Shown: positions 1 through 9,522, numbered from the stretch's first letter. The stretch is 64,000 bases of DNA from Bifidobacterium subtile (GCF_000741775.1 NZ_JGZR01000006.1:496001-560000), one strand, 5' to 3'. Numbers and translations are program-made. Notes: generated by a model from the sequence alone, not told the origin.

Positions 1-3000
1 CGCATACCGGCTACACCTTGTCTCCCAACCTCGGCTTCGACCATGAGGCGGCGACCGCAGGAACCCTGCCCGGCTCGCTGCTGGCCTCGCGCATCGTGCC
101 CGACGCGCTGGTCGGCCCGGCCTGGCCGGCCATCTATACTGCTTTGGGCTCGGTATACGTCCACGGCTTCCCGGTAATCGAAGGACTGTTAAACGCAGTC
201 CATCTGGACCACCTGATCGAGCTGGACGTGACCGAAGCCGAGCTGCTGACCCACACCGGCGAGCGCATCGCGCTGACCAGCTGGGCCGAGGACTACCTCG
301 AATCCGCCTCCGGGCGCGTGGTGATTATCCATGTGACCCACACCGCGCCTGACGGCACCGTGCTGGCCCACGAGGTCGAGCGCTTCGCCATCCGCGGCCG
401 CTCCTACTCGCAGGCGCTGCCGCCCGAGGCTCCCGAATACGGCGACTACCTCTCGTTCCGGGGCAGCTCCAACGGCAAGGGCACGCCTTTCGATGACGAT
501 GACAGCGAAGACCTGGTGATGAACACCCCACGTCGTATGCTGCGCCGCGTCACGGTGACCGCGCCGCACGAGATGACGGCCTTCGCCCGCACTTCGGGCG
601 ACTTCAACCCGATCCACACCTCGCATCGCGGGGCTGCGGTCTCCGGGCTCACCGCGCCGCTGGTACACGGCATGTGGCTTTCGGGCACCGCCCAGCATGT
701 GGCGCAGGCCGCTGACGACAAGGGCGTGCATTACGAGATCGCCGGGTGGACCTACAACATGTACGGCATGGTCCAGCTGGACGACGCCGTGGAGATCAGC
801 GTCGAGCGCGTGGGCAAGCTGCGCCACGGCGGACTGGTGCTTGAGGTGACCTGCCGCATCGACGGCCAGATCGTCTCGCGCGGCACCGCCGTCGCGCATG
901 CGCCGAAATCCGCCTTCGTCTACCCCGGCCAGGGCATCCAGCAGCAGGGCATGGTATTGGGCGAGCGCGCCCAGTCCGCCGCTGCGCGTGAGACCTGGGA
1001 ACGGGCCGACAAGCTCACCCGCGAACGCCTTGGGTTCTCGATCCTCGCCGTTGTGCGCGACAACCCGACCGAACTGACCGCCAACGGCGTGACCTACCGC
1101 CACCCCGACGGCCTGCTCAACCTCACCCAGTTCACTCAGGTGGCGCTCGCCACCGTGGCCTTCGCACAGACGTCCCGCTTGCGCGAGTCCGGCTCGGATA
1201 TCTGGCCTGCGTACTTCGCCGGCCATTCGCTGGGCGAATACAATGCGCTGAGCTCCTTCGCGGGCATCATCCCGCTGGAAACCGTGCTGGAACTCGTGTT
1301 CCACCGCGGCTCCACGATGCACCATCTCATCGAGCGCGACGCACAGGGCCGCTCGAACTACCGCATGGGCGCGCTGCGGCCGAACCAGTTCGGCGTGGGC
1401 GATGATCAGATCAAGGCCTATGTCGAGCAGGTGTCCGCCGAATGCAGCGAATTCCTCGAAATCGTCAACTACAACCTCGCCGGGCAGCAGTACGCCATCG
1501 CGGGCACCATCAAGGGCCTCAAGTATCTCAAGGCCGACAGCAACCGCCGCGCGAAGGAGGCTGGTGGCAAGCCGGCGTTCATGCTCGTGCCGGGCATCGA
1601 CGTGCCGTTCCACTCCACGCTGCTGCGCAAGGGCGTGCCGGAGTTCCGCGACAAGCTTGACGAGCTGCTGCCGCAGACCATCGACTATGATCGCCTGGTC
1701 GGTCGCTATATCCCGAACCTCGTGGCCGCGCCCTTCGCGATGACCCGCGAATTCGCCGCGAAGATCCTCGAAGTGGTGCCTTCCGCTCGCATCAAGGAGG
1801 CGCTGGACGACCCGGCGGTCTGGGATTCCTACGCCGCCGACGAGCAGAAGCTCGGCCGGCTGCTGCTCACCGAATTGCTCTCGTGGCAGTTCGCCTCTCC
1901 GGTGCGCTGGATCGAGACGCAGGCGCTTATGTTCGGCGAGCCGTCGCAGGGCGGGCTTGGCGTCGAAGAGTACGTCGAAGTGGGCCTGGGCAATGCTCCG
2001 ACGCTGGCGAACCTGGGCGCGAAGACCCTCAGGCTGCCCGACTTCTCCGGCCGCAAGGTCACGGTGTACAACCTCGGTCGCGACGAGAGCCGCGTGTATA
2101 TGACGGATACGGACCCAGCTGTTCAGCTTACTAATGGCAACGATTCTGCTGCCTCGGCTTCGGCTTCCGGTTCGCAGACGGTTCAAGCTACGGCAAGTGC
2201 GCCGGCTGCCGCTCCGGTTTCCGCAGAAGCTGCTTCATCCGCTCAACCCGCCGCTGCCGCACCATCCGTTCCGGTCGCCACCTCCGGCGAACGCCCGGCG
2301 GACATCGCGTACAAGGCCTCGGACGCCATTGCCACGCTGCTGGCGTACGCGGCCAAGGTCCGCCCCGATCAGATCGGCGATGTGGACACGACCGACACGC
2401 TGACCAATGGCGTCTCGTCCCGCCGCAACCAGCTACTCATGGACATCAGCTCCGAGCTTGGCGTGGCGAGCGTGGACGGTGCCGCCGAGGCTGCGATTCC
2501 GGCTCTGAGCGCCCTGGTCAACAAGGTCGCGCCGAACTACAAGGCCTTCGGCCCGGTGCTCTCCGACATTGTGCGCGACCGCGTGCGTGGGCTCTTCGGC
2601 GCTTCGGGCGTGAAGCTCACGCAGATCGAGAAGCGCGTGACCGATACGTGGCAGCTCGGCGCTGGCTGGGCTTCGCATGTCGTCTCCGCGCTGGTGTTGG
2701 AGACCCGCGAAGGCGCTTCCGCCCGTGGCGGCGAGCTTGCGTCCTTGGGCACCGATCCGGCGGCGAACGCCAACGCGGCGAACGCGCTGATCGATGCCGC
2801 CGTGCAGCATGTGGCGCAGGCCCAGGGCATCACGGTCGGCCTGCCCAATGCGGGCGGTGCCGCAGGCGGCGCGGTTGTGGATTCCGCAGCGCTGGACGCC
2901 TTCGCGCAGCAGGTCACCGGCTCTGACGGCGTGCTCGCCGCCACGGCGAGGTTCGTGCTGAACGAGCTTGGCGTCGCCGCTCCGGCCGTAGCGCCTTCCG

Positions 3001-6000
3001 AAGATGCGAACGCCGCCGTGGTCGCCGCCGTCGAGGCCGAGCTGGGGGCCGACTGGCCCAAGCAGGTCGAGCCGCGCTTCGACGAGCGTCGTGCGCTGCT
3101 GCTGGATGACCGCTGGGCTTCGGCCCGCGAGGATCTTGCGCGGCTGTACTATGGCAGCAAGAACGGCGGCACGACTGCCGAAACCATCGCTTCGCTGAAC
3201 TTCATCGGCGCCGGCCAGGACGTAAGCACTCAGGCCCGCTGGTTCGCCGGCAAGGCCCGGGCCGATGGCAATGAGGAACTCAGCGCCACCTTCGCGCACA
3301 TCGCCGAGCAGGCGCTTGAGCCACTCGCCGAAGATCCGCAGTCTTCTCGCTTCGCCAACGATGTGGCTATCGTCACTGGCGTCGCCGCGAATTCGATCGG
3401 CGCACAGATCGTCAACGGCCTGCTGGCTGGCGGCGCGACGGTTATTGCGACCTCGCACAGCTTCACCACGGCGACAAAGGAATGGGCCAAGCGCACGTAC
3501 CGCAACCATGCGGTCGGCAACGCCAAGCTCTGGCTGGTTCCCGCGAATCTGTCGAGCTACCGCGATGTCGATGCGCTCGTGCAGTGGGTCGGTTCGGTCA
3601 GTAAAAAAACGACCGGTGCCACCACCACGATTCTCAAACCCGCGTACGAGCCGACGCTGTTCTTCCCCTTCGCGGCGCCTCCGGTACACGGCACTATGGC
3701 CGATTCGGGCGAGCTGTTCGAATCGCAGTCCCGCCTGATGCTGTGGGGCGTGGAGCGTGCCATCGCCGGTTTCAGCGCGATTGGCGCGGACACCGATGTG
3801 CAGCACAAGCTGCATGTGGTGCTGCCCGGCTCGCCGAACCGTGGCGTGTTCGGCGGCGACGGAGCCTACGGCGAGGTCAAGAGCGCCTTCGATGCCATCG
3901 TCACCCGCGCGCATGCCGAGCAGGACTGGTCCGACCGCGTCACCTTCGCCCACCCGAAGATCGGCTGGGTGCGAGGCACCGGGCTTATGGGCGGCAACGA
4001 TCCGCTGGTCGCCGTCGTCGAAAAGCATGGTCTGCGCACCTATTCGACCGAGGAGATCGCGGTGCAGCTGCTCGATATGGCTACGCGGCAGGCCCGCGAG
4101 CAGGCGGTCATCGCGCCGCTTGACGCCGACCTGACCGGCGGGCTGGGCTCGACGCCGATTGATATTAAGGCGCTACGTAACGAAGCGGAAAAAGATGCGG
4201 AACCGTTAAGCGGAGAGCCCAGTGGGCTCTCCGTAGGCGACGCCGAGGCCCCGCTAAGGGGCCGAGGTAACAACGGAGATCACCCTGAAACATCCGCTAT
4301 TGCTGGCTCTGCGTCCACCACCCTCAAGGCCCTCCCCACCCCGCACATCCGCCATCAGGCACCCGTCGATCTGGCCGACTGGCAGGGCGTCAGCGCAAAG
4401 CCCGAGGATGAGATCGTCATCGTTTCGATCGGCGAGCTTGGCCCCTGGGGCTCCGGGCGCACACGCTTCGAGGCCGAGATGGGCATTCGCCCCGATGGCT
4501 CGGTCGAGCTGTCGGCCGGCGCAGTGCTCGAACTGGCGTGGAATATGGGCCTGGTCACCTGGCAGGACAGCCCGGCTCCGGGCTGGTACGACGCCGACGG
4601 CAACCTCGTGCCCGAGGAGGATATCGCCGAGCGCTATCACGACGAGGTCGTGGCCCGCTCCGGCATTCGCCCCTTCGATGAGGGCATGGGCAGCGACTAC
4701 AAGGACGGCGCCGACGAGGAGGAAGCCGAGGTCTTCCTCGACCACGATGTCGAATTCTCCGTGCCGACCAAGGATGTCGCTGATGAGTACGTCAAGCTTG
4801 ACGAGGCGCATACCACCATCGCGCAGGATGAGGAATCCGGCGAATGGGTAGTGACGCGCCACGCCGGGTCGATGATCCGCGTGCCGCGCCGCGCCACGAT
4901 GAGCCGCACGGTCGGCGGCCAGTTCCCCAAGGGCTTCGACCCGCTCAAGTGGGGCATCCCCGCTTCCATGGTGGGCGATGTGGACCAGATCGCGCTGTGG
5001 AACATCGTCACCACGGTCGACGCCTACCTGTCCGCAGGATTCAGCCCGGTTGAGATACTGCAGTCGATTCATCCCTCGATGGTCGCTTCGACGCAGGGCA
5101 CCGGTTTCGGCGGCATGAACTCGATGCGCAAGCTGTACCTCGACCGCTTCCTCAACCACGAGATTCCGACCGACATCCTGCAGGAGGCGCTGCCGAACGT
5201 GGTCGCGGCCCACGTCATGCAGTCCTACATCGGCGGCTACGGCAATATGATCCAGCCGGTTTCCGCCTGCGCCACCGCTGCGGTGTCGCTTGAGGAAGGC
5301 GCCGACAAGATCGCGCTCGGCAAGGCCGATTTCGTGGTCACCGGCGCTATCGATGATATTGGCGTGGAGTCGGTGATTGGCTTCGGCAACATGAACGCGA
5401 CCGCCAACTCGCAGGAGATGTACGACAAGGGCATCGAGCCGCGCTTCTTCTCGCGGGCCAACGATCGTCGTCGCGGCGGCTTCCTGGAATCCCAGGGCGG
5501 CGGCACGATTCTGCTCACGCGAGGCGATATCGCGCTGAAGCTCGGGCTGCCGGTCGCCGGCGTGGTCGGCTTCATCCACAGCTATGCGGATGGCGCGCAC
5601 ACCTCGATTCCGGCCCCCGGCCTCGGCGCGCTCGCGGCGGCGCAGGGTGGCACGGATTCCAAGCTCGTGCACGATCTGGCGAAGCTGGGTGTGACCCCGG
5701 ACGATATCGCCGTGGTCTCCAAGCACGACACCTCCACGAACGCCAACGACCCCAACGAGTCCGAGCTGCACAACACCATTGCGCACGCCATCGGGCGTAG
5801 CGAAGGCAACCCGCTGTTCGTGATCTCGCAGAAGTCGCTCACCGGTCACGCCAAGGGCGGTGCATGCATCTTCCAGGTCAACGGCCTGACGCAGCTGTTC
5901 ACCTCCGGCCGTATTCCCGCGAACGCCTCGCTGGACTGCGTCGACCCCAAGCTCAAGCGCGACGACCATCTGGTCTGGCTCAAGCAGCCGCTTGAAGTCG

Positions 6001-6332
6001 GCAAGGTCAAGGCCGGCTTGGCGACCTCGCTCGGCTTCGGCCACGTCAGCGGATTCACGGCCATCGTGAACCCGGGCGCCTTCGAAGCCGCCGTGGCGAA
6101 CACCGCCGGCACTGAAGCGCTCGAAGTATGGCGCAACCGCGCCAACGAACGCCTCGCCGCCGGCCAGCGCCACCTCGAAGAAGGCATGATGGGCCGCGCC
6201 GCGCTCTACGAGCCGATCGATAACCGCCGCTTCCACGAGGATTCGCGCAGCTACGATGCCCATGAGGTTGAGAAGGCCATGCTGCTCGATCCGAACGCAA
6301 GACTGGGTGCTTCGGGCTATTTCGAAGCGTGA
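1..6332 (+). CDS. fas: Type I fatty acid synthase, C-terminal two thirds (5' end outside window)
   Basis: Multifunctional cytosolic synthase that makes long-chain acyl-CoA from acetyl- and malonyl-CoA. The frame is open through base 3, so the true start lies upstream; more than 2,100 residues are visible of a family that is usually about 3,000. Domains in order: MaoC-like hot-dog dehydratase (SGDFNPIH, about nt 590-680); malonyl/palmitoyl transferase starting at VYPGQG (about nt 915) with nucleophile Ser in GHSLGEY (nt 1221-1241); an Ala/Ser/Pro-rich linker (about nt 2120-2290); acyl-carrier region (about nt 2300-2600); Rossmann ketoreductase (VTGVAANSIGAQIV, about nt 3370); ketosynthase with active Cys in SACATA (codon 5268-5270) and His in SKHDTS (5724-5726) and LTGHAKGG (5847-5849). 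All ketosynthase residues are intact. No phosphopantetheine transferase domain is visible, which fits the separate acpS gene at 21.1 kb. Confidence 0.96.
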   Translation, partial: HTGYTLSPNLGFDHEAATAGTLPGSLLASRIVPDALVGPAWPAIYTALGSVYVHGFPVIEGLLNAVHLDHLIELDVTEAELLTHTGERIALTSWAEDYLESASGRVVIIHVTHTAPDGTVLAHEVERFAIRGRSYSQALPPEAPEYGDYLSFRGSSNGKGTPFDDDDSEDLVMNTPRRMLRRVTVTAPHEMTAFARTSGDFNPIHTSHRGAAVSGLTAPLVHGMWLSGTAQHVAQAADDKGVHYEIAGWTYNMYGMVQLDDAVEISVERVGKLRHGGLVLEVTCRIDGQIVSRGTAVAHAPKSAFVYPGQGIQQQGMVLGERAQSAAARETWERADKLTRERLGFSILAVVRDNPTELTANGVTYRHPDGLLNLTQFTQVALATVAFAQTSRLRESGSDIWPAYFAGHSLGEYNALSSFAGIIPLETVLELVFHRGSTMHHLIERDAQGRSNYRMGALRPNQFGVGDDQIKAYVEQVSAECSEFLEIVNYNLAGQQYAIAGTIKGLKYLKADSNRRAKEAGGKPAFMLVPGIDVPFHSTLLRKGVPEFRDKLDELLPQTIDYDRLVGRYIPNLVAAPFAMTREFAAKILEVVPSARIKEALDDPAVWDSYAADEQKLGRLLLTELLSWQFASPVRWIETQALMFGEPSQGGLGVEEYVEVGLGNAPTLANLGAKTLRLPDFSGRKVTVYNLGRDESRVYMTDTDPAVQLTNGNDSAASASASGSQTVQATASAPAAAPVSAEAASSAQPAAAAPSVPVATSGERPADIAYKASDAIATLLAYAAKVRPDQIGDVDTTDTLTNGVSSRRNQLLMDISSELGVASVDGAAEAAIPALSALVNKVAPNYKAFGPVLSDIVRDRVRGLFGASGVKLTQIEKRVTDTWQLGAGWASHVVSALVLETREGASARGGELASLGTDPAANANAANALIDAAVQHVAQAQGITVGLPNAGGAAGGAVVDSAALDAFAQQVTGSDGVLAATARFVLNELGVAAPAVAPSEDANAAVVAAVEAELGADWPKQVEPRFDERRALLLDDRWASAREDLARLYYGSKNGGTTAETIASLNFIGAGQDVSTQARWFAGKARADGNEELSATFAHIAEQALEPLAEDPQSSRFANDVAIVTGVAANSIGAQIVNGLLAGGATVIATSHSFTTATKEWAKRTYRNHAVGNAKLWLVPANLSSYRDVDALVQWVGSVSKKTTGATTTILKPAYEPTLFFPFAAPPVHGTMADSGELFESQSRLMLWGVERAIAGFSAIGADTDVQHKLHVVLPGSPNRGVFGGDGAYGEVKSAFDAIVTRAHAEQDWSDRVTFAHPKIGWVRGTGLMGGNDPLVAVVEKHGLRTYSTEEIAVQLLDMATRQAREQAVIAPLDADLTGGLGSTPIDIKALRNEAEKDAEPLSGEPSGLSVGDAEAPLRGRGNNGDHPETSAIAGSASTTLKALPTPHIRHQAPVDLADWQGVSAKPEDEIVIVSIGELGPWGSGRTRFEAEMGIRPDGSVELSAGAVLELAWNMGLVTWQDSPAPGWYDADGNLVPEEDIAERYHDEVVARSGIRPFDEGMGSDYKDGADEEEAEVFLDHDVEFSVPTKDVADEYVKLDEAHTTIAQDEESGEWVVTRHAGSMIRVPRRATMSRTVGGQFPKGFDPLKWGIPASMVGDVDQIALWNIVTTVDAYLSAGFSPVEILQSIHPSMVASTQGTGFGGMNSMRKLYLDRFLNHEIPTDILQEALPNVVAAHVMQSYIGGYGNMIQPVSACATAAVSLEEGADKIALGKADFVVTGAIDDIGVESVIGFGNMNATANSQEMYDKGIEPRFFSRANDRRRGGFLESQGGGTILLTRGDIALKLGLPVAGVVGFIHSYADGAHTSIPAPGLGALAAAQGGTDSKLVHDLAKLGVTPDDIAVVSKHDTSTNANDPNESELHNTIAHAIGRSEGNPLFVISQKSLTGHAKGGACIFQVNGLTQLFTSGRIPANASLDCVDPKLKRDDHLVWLKQPLEVGKVKAGLATSLGFGHVSGFTAIVNPGAFEAAVANTAGTEALEVWRNRANERLAAGQRHLEEGMMGRAALYEPIDNRRFHEDSRSYDAHEVEKAMLLDPNARLGASGYFEA

Positions 6333-6353
6333 ACGGTGTAACTGAGTAGGTTA

Positions 6354-6393
6354 GGGGCGGAGAGAACGTTGATTCTCTCCGCCCCTTTCCTTT
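6354..6393 (+). terminator. Intrinsic terminator after fas
   Basis: A perfect 13-bp stem (GGGGCGGAGAGAA / TTCTCTCCGCCCC) with a 6-nt loop is followed by a T-rich tail, 21 nt after the fas stop codon. Confidence 0.9.
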
Positions 6394-6495
6394 GCAGTGG
6401 GCGTGTAATCGCTTATTGTGTTTGTGTTCACGAAACTGATTCAGGGTGGACTCCGTTGTTTCCTCGGGCCCTTGGTGGGCCCTCGGCGTCGGCTA

Positions 6496-6532
6496 CGGAC
6501 AGCGCGCAGCGCTGTCCGCTTGACGCCTCCGC
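6496..6532. repeat. Short palindromic repeat, same family as the 18.9 kb inverted repeat
   Basis: A 10-bp perfect hairpin (CGGACAGCGC / GCGCTGTCCG, 3-nt loop) adjoins CTTGACGCCTCCGC. Read on the minus strand this is GCGGAGGCGTCAAGC followed by GGACAGCGCTG, close to GCGGAGGCGTTAGC and AGACAGCGCTG at 18,892-18,915. It therefore looks like a dispersed intergenic repeat. Confidence 0.55.
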
Positions 6533-6552
6533 TATTTATACTGCTGTGGAAA

Positions 6553-6916
6553 TTCATTAGGCACATTTGCGCAGATTGTACGTCTAAACGGGCTAAGACG
6601 ACCTTGGGTCGATTCTTGAAAACGGTGTTATTCCGCCAAAATATTCCACACCGGATTCGGCGTCTATTTTGCGAAGTGCCTAATGAACGAAAAAACTACC
6701 TAATGAACGAATATCGTGCCTGTACCAGGTGCAAGCACCGTCGAAGAGCTGTCGTGGAGTGTTCATTAGGTAGTTTTTCGTTCATTAGGCACATGCCCCA
6801 AGTACAGGCCCCGCATGCACTTCACGTGATTGTTGGAATTCCGCCGATTCTAAGCGCATGACGTTGCTCATGAAACCTCTGTTCGGGCGGTTAGACGGGG
6901 AAAGTACCTAATGAAC
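6553..6916. repeat. Composite inverted-repeat element A (CCTAATGAAC motif, six copies)
   Basis: Six copies of CCTAATGAA(C) are arranged as a mirror image. A solo reverse copy lies at 6553-6564, a forward pair at 6676-6708, a reverse pair at 6761-6792 and a solo forward copy at 6904-6916. The two pairs form 33/32-nt arms that differ only by one A in the A-tract between the motifs; the loop is 52 nt. The gap between solo and pair is exactly 111 nt on each side. No convincing gene is present from 6,394 to 7,036. Function unknown. Confidence 0.85.
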
Positions 6917-7036
6917 GGTGGCCGGAGCCGGATGGTCGGACGAATCAGACCATCATGAACCAAACTCTGGTCCTCGCGGCCTAATCCCAATTGTCACCTA
7001 TCCGTGCAGCAGGCCCATCTGTCGGCGAAACGTCCG

Positions 7037-7065
7037 TTGCATGAGCCGAATGATTGCATTATTAT
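7037..7065 (+). promoter_or_regulatory. Predicted promoter of the TPP-riboswitch transcript
   Basis: A -35-like TTGCAT (7037-7042) is followed by a 17-nt spacer and a -10-like TATTAT (7060-7065). This places the transcript start at about 7072, just before the conserved riboswitch core. Inferred from position and spacing only. Confidence 0.5.
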
Positions 7066-7073
7066 GGGTGCAA

Positions 7074-7153
7074 GTGACACGGGGTGCCGCGCATAGGCGG
7101 CTGAGATGAGACCCGTCGAACCTGATCCAGTTCGTACTGGCGAAGGGAATGTC
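7074..7153 (+). promoter_or_regulatory. TPP riboswitch (THI box)
   Basis: The conserved thiamine pyrophosphate aptamer is present: ACACGGGGTGCC, then GGCTGAGATGAGACCC, then ACCTGATCCAGTTCGTACTGG and CGAAGGGAATGTC. GACA/TGTC closes the structure. Downstream, hairpins at 7154-7174 (CGAATG/CATTCG) and 7177-7193, the latter followed by TCTTTT, could act as the expression platform; CATTC can also pair with GAATG of the aptamer 3' strand. It lies about 160 nt before the flavin monooxygenase gene. Confidence 0.93.
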
Positions 7154-7310
7154 CGAATGTCTTACCTGCATTCGATGTGGCTCCTCAGAGCACTCTTTTG
7201 CATGTCATTGGGCCGCTTGGCTTTCCTTCGCCGTCGAAAAGAGCAATAGCACAGCAGAAGAATAGCACTGATGCCCAGTACTCAGTGTGCAGTGAGGAGA
7301 AATAGCCACT

Positions 7311-8696
7311 ATGCCAGCAAAACATAACCTTGAAAGCAATCGAAAGATTCGATTCAACGCCTTCGCCATCAACGGAGTAGGGCACCAGCTTCCTGGCATT
7401 TGGCGCCATCCGGCCGATCATTCTCGCGATTACACGAGCCTTGCGCATTGGATGGATCTCGCCCGGTTGTTGGAGCGCGGGCTGTTCGACGGGATCTTCC
7501 TTGCTGATGCTCTGGGCTCGTATGACGTGTACGGCGGCAATGCTGACGCCGCCTTGCGGACTGCAGCAAAGATCCCCATGAACGATCCCATGATGTTAGT
7601 GAGCGCCATGGCAGCCGTGACCGAAGACTTGGGATTTGGAATTACCGCGAGTACATCGGCGGAGCATCCCTATACGTTTGCGCGCCGCATGTCCACGCTC
7701 GACCACCTCACGCGCGGGCGTATCGGGTGGAATGTGGTGACGGGCTACCTGAAGAGCGCCGCCCAAAATCTGGGCGAACACGATCAGATTCCCCACGACG
7801 AGCGCTACGATCGCGCAGATGAGTACATGGAGGTGCTCTACAAGCTGTGGGAGGGCTCCTGGGATGACGACGCTGTCATCCTTGACGCCGAGCATGACAC
7901 TTTCGCTGATCCCTCCAAGGTTCACCCCATCAACCACGAGGGGAAGTACTTTACTGTTCCCGGAATCCACCTCTCGGAACCGTCCCCGCAGCGTACGCCG
8001 GTGATCTACCAGGCCGGAGCCTCCGAGCGAGGGATTCGTTTTGCGGCCGAGAACGCCGAAGCGATTTTCATTGCGGCTCCGACTCTCGCTCAGACCCGCG
8101 AGCAGGTCCGCAAGATTCGTGCGGCGTTGGAGGCTGCCGACCGCGGGCGCGATGCGGCCCGGATCTATTCTCTGTTGACGATCGTCGTAGATGAGACAGA
8201 TGAAGCGGCTGCCGCGAAGAGTCGTGACATCTTCTCGTACGCCTCAGAGACGGGAAACCTGGTGCTGAACTCGGGATGGTCGGGGCTGGACCTCTCGCAG
8301 GAGGATCTTGATATGCCGCTGGATCCTGTCTACACCGATTCGATTCAAACCACTGTATCGAGCCTGTCTGGAGCTGCCGATGGCGACGGCCGCTGGACGC
8401 TTCGCGACAGTGCCCGTATCAACGCGACGGGTGGTCCAGTGGTGGTTGGCTCGGGTGAGACCGTTGCGGATGTGGTGGAGCAGTTCATGGAGCAGACTGA
8501 TGTGGATGGCTTCAATCTTGCTTATGCGCTTAACCCAGGGACTTGGGAAGATGTTATCGAGTACCTGGTTCCCGTGCTGCAGCGCCGCGGCGTTTACCCG
8601 CAAAAAGCCGAGCACGGCACGCTGCGTGCCCGCATGTTCGGTCAGGGCGACCGGCTGCCGGCTTCGCACCGGGGTTCGGGCTATCGCCACTTGTGA
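7311..8696 (+). CDS. LLM-class flavin-dependent monooxygenase (NtaA/SnaA/DszA type)
   Basis: A 461-residue enzyme of the bacterial-luciferase superfamily, nitrilotriacetate/dibenzothiophene-sulfone monooxygenase branch. The start (ATG 7311) follows GAGGAG. The family pattern is clear: an N-terminal WRHPADHS segment, LARLLERGLFDGIFLADALG, AAVTEDLGFGITASTS, and STLDHLTRGRIGWNVVTG, with the long C-terminal half expected for this branch. Such enzymes use FMNH2, supplied by a separate reductase, to oxidise small carbon-sulfur, carbon-nitrogen or heteroaromatic substrates. The upstream TPP riboswitch implies repression by thiamine pyrophosphate, so the substrate may belong to thiamine salvage or breakdown; that is inference. 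No flavin reductase partner is adjacent. Confidence 0.88.
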   Translation: MPAKHNLESNRKIRFNAFAINGVGHQLPGIWRHPADHSRDYTSLAHWMDLARLLERGLFDGIFLADALGSYDVYGGNADAALRTAAKIPMNDPMMLVSAMAAVTEDLGFGITASTSAEHPYTFARRMSTLDHLTRGRIGWNVVTGYLKSAAQNLGEHDQIPHDERYDRADEYMEVLYKLWEGSWDDDAVILDAEHDTFADPSKVHPINHEGKYFTVPGIHLSEPSPQRTPVIYQAGASERGIRFAAENAEAIFIAAPTLAQTREQVRKIRAALEAADRGRDAARIYSLLTIVVDETDEAAAAKSRDIFSYASETGNLVLNSGWSGLDLSQEDLDMPLDPVYTDSIQTTVSSLSGAADGDGRWTLRDSARINATGGPVVVGSGETVADVVEQFMEQTDVDGFNLAYALNPGTWEDVIEYLVPVLQRRGVYPQKAEHGTLRARMFGQGDRLPASHRGSGYRHL

Positions 8697-8999
8697 TGAG
8701 AGCTGAACGGAGTTTGTTCTTTGAACTCTGACCGGGACTGCGTTTCAGCGTTGCGACAGTGGTGCTGGGAATCTAGTTTCGTTCCCAGAAGGTACTTGCG
8801 CGCACTTGCCCTTCACCGCATGGTCGGCTCGATGGGCCGAGTCGACGTTGCTGACGACAACGCAGCCATGGCAGCTATCGGTCGGCCATGGCGACGCAGC
8901 AGCAGCGCTGCTCGTGTAACGGCATGCAGCCACGAAGAACTCGTTCACGATTCACTCGGTCGTCAACGTCACTGCCTCGGAACTCGAAGTGATGAGGCG
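8697..8999. other. Gap without a recognisable gene
   Basis: About 300 bp between the monooxygenase stop and the marR stop. Short open frames exist on both strands but resemble no family and lack good ribosome binding sites. No strong terminator hairpin is seen. Confidence 0.5.
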
Positions 9000-9464
9000 C
9001 TAGGCGTGGGCCTGCTCCTCGACGAGCGCGTCGCCGCAAACGGTAAGCAGCGCGTACAGCTCGGCGCGCTGCGTCTTGCTCAGTCCAGCGGTCATGCGCC
9101 TAGCCACGGCTTGCACTGCTTTATCCGCCTGCGCGAACAGGGTTTCGGCGCGGCCGGTCAGCCGGGTGGCCTTCTCCCGGCGCTGCCCCGGCTGCTCGGA
9201 GCGCCGCACGAGCCCGGAGCGTTCGAGGCCCTGGAGCAGGACGTTCATGGACTGGCGCGACACGAAGCTGCGCCTGGCCAGCTCCGAGCTAGTGATGCCC
9301 GGCTCGTCGATCAGATTGCTCAGGCATGCGTACTGCGGGACGGTCAGGCCCAGCGGCCGCAGCGCCTCGTCCATGCGCTGGTTGAGCAGCGACTGGGTCG
9401 CCTTGACGAGCACGCCGAGCTCGCCCGGGCTGGGATCATGCGATGTTCTCATACGATCATTCAT
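9000..9464 (-). CDS. MarR-family transcriptional regulator
   Basis: A 154-residue winged-helix protein. The helix-turn-helix is LTVPQYACLSNLIDEPGITSSELARRSFVSRQSMNVLLQGLE, followed by the wing GLVRRSEQPGQRREKATRLT and a C-terminal dimerisation helix. GAGGG precedes the ATG at 9464; a second Met lies four codons later. It is divergent from a VOC-family gene, with two near-identical palindromes between them, the usual layout for a MarR repressor that controls itself and its neighbour in response to a small aromatic or oxidising ligand. Such a role here is inferred. Confidence 0.9.
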   Translation of the reverse strand: MNDRMRTSHDPSPGELGVLVKATQSLLNQRMDEALRPLGLTVPQYACLSNLIDEPGITSSELARRSFVSRQSMNVLLQGLERSGLVRRSEQPGQRREKATRLTGRAETLFAQADKAVQAVARRMTAGLSKTQRAELYALLTVCGDALVEEQAHA

Positions 9465-9476
9465 ACAGCACCCTCA

Positions 9477-9522
9477 TGTCAATATCTTGACAAACGCGGC
9501 GAGTTATGTCAATATATTGACG
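9477..9522. promoter_or_regulatory. Two palindromic operators between marR-type gene and VOC gene
   Basis: TGTCAATATCTTGACA (9477-9492) and TGTCAATATATTGACG (9507-9522) are centred exactly 30 bp apart, about three helical turns. The second sits inside a longer 28-bp imperfect palindrome (9501-9528, GAGTTA...TAACTC). On the minus strand a TTGACA -35-like box lies inside the second site, so binding would block the regulator's own promoter. Confidence 0.75.

Noticed and set aside
189-2186. Long minus-strand open frame (665 codons) opposite fas
   Set aside because: It is antisense to a clearly real synthase, with Arg/His/Val-rich composition typical of high-GC shadow frames and no family resemblance. 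The same holds for the other long antisense frames under fas, dnaX, amylosucrase and ppk1.
6676-6792. CRISPR array
   Set aside because: The repeats are inverted and too few, with no regular spacers and no cas genes.
6418-6861. Plus-strand frame of 147 codons between fas and the riboswitch
   Set aside because: It crosses both arms of element A and has no ribosome binding site or family resemblance.
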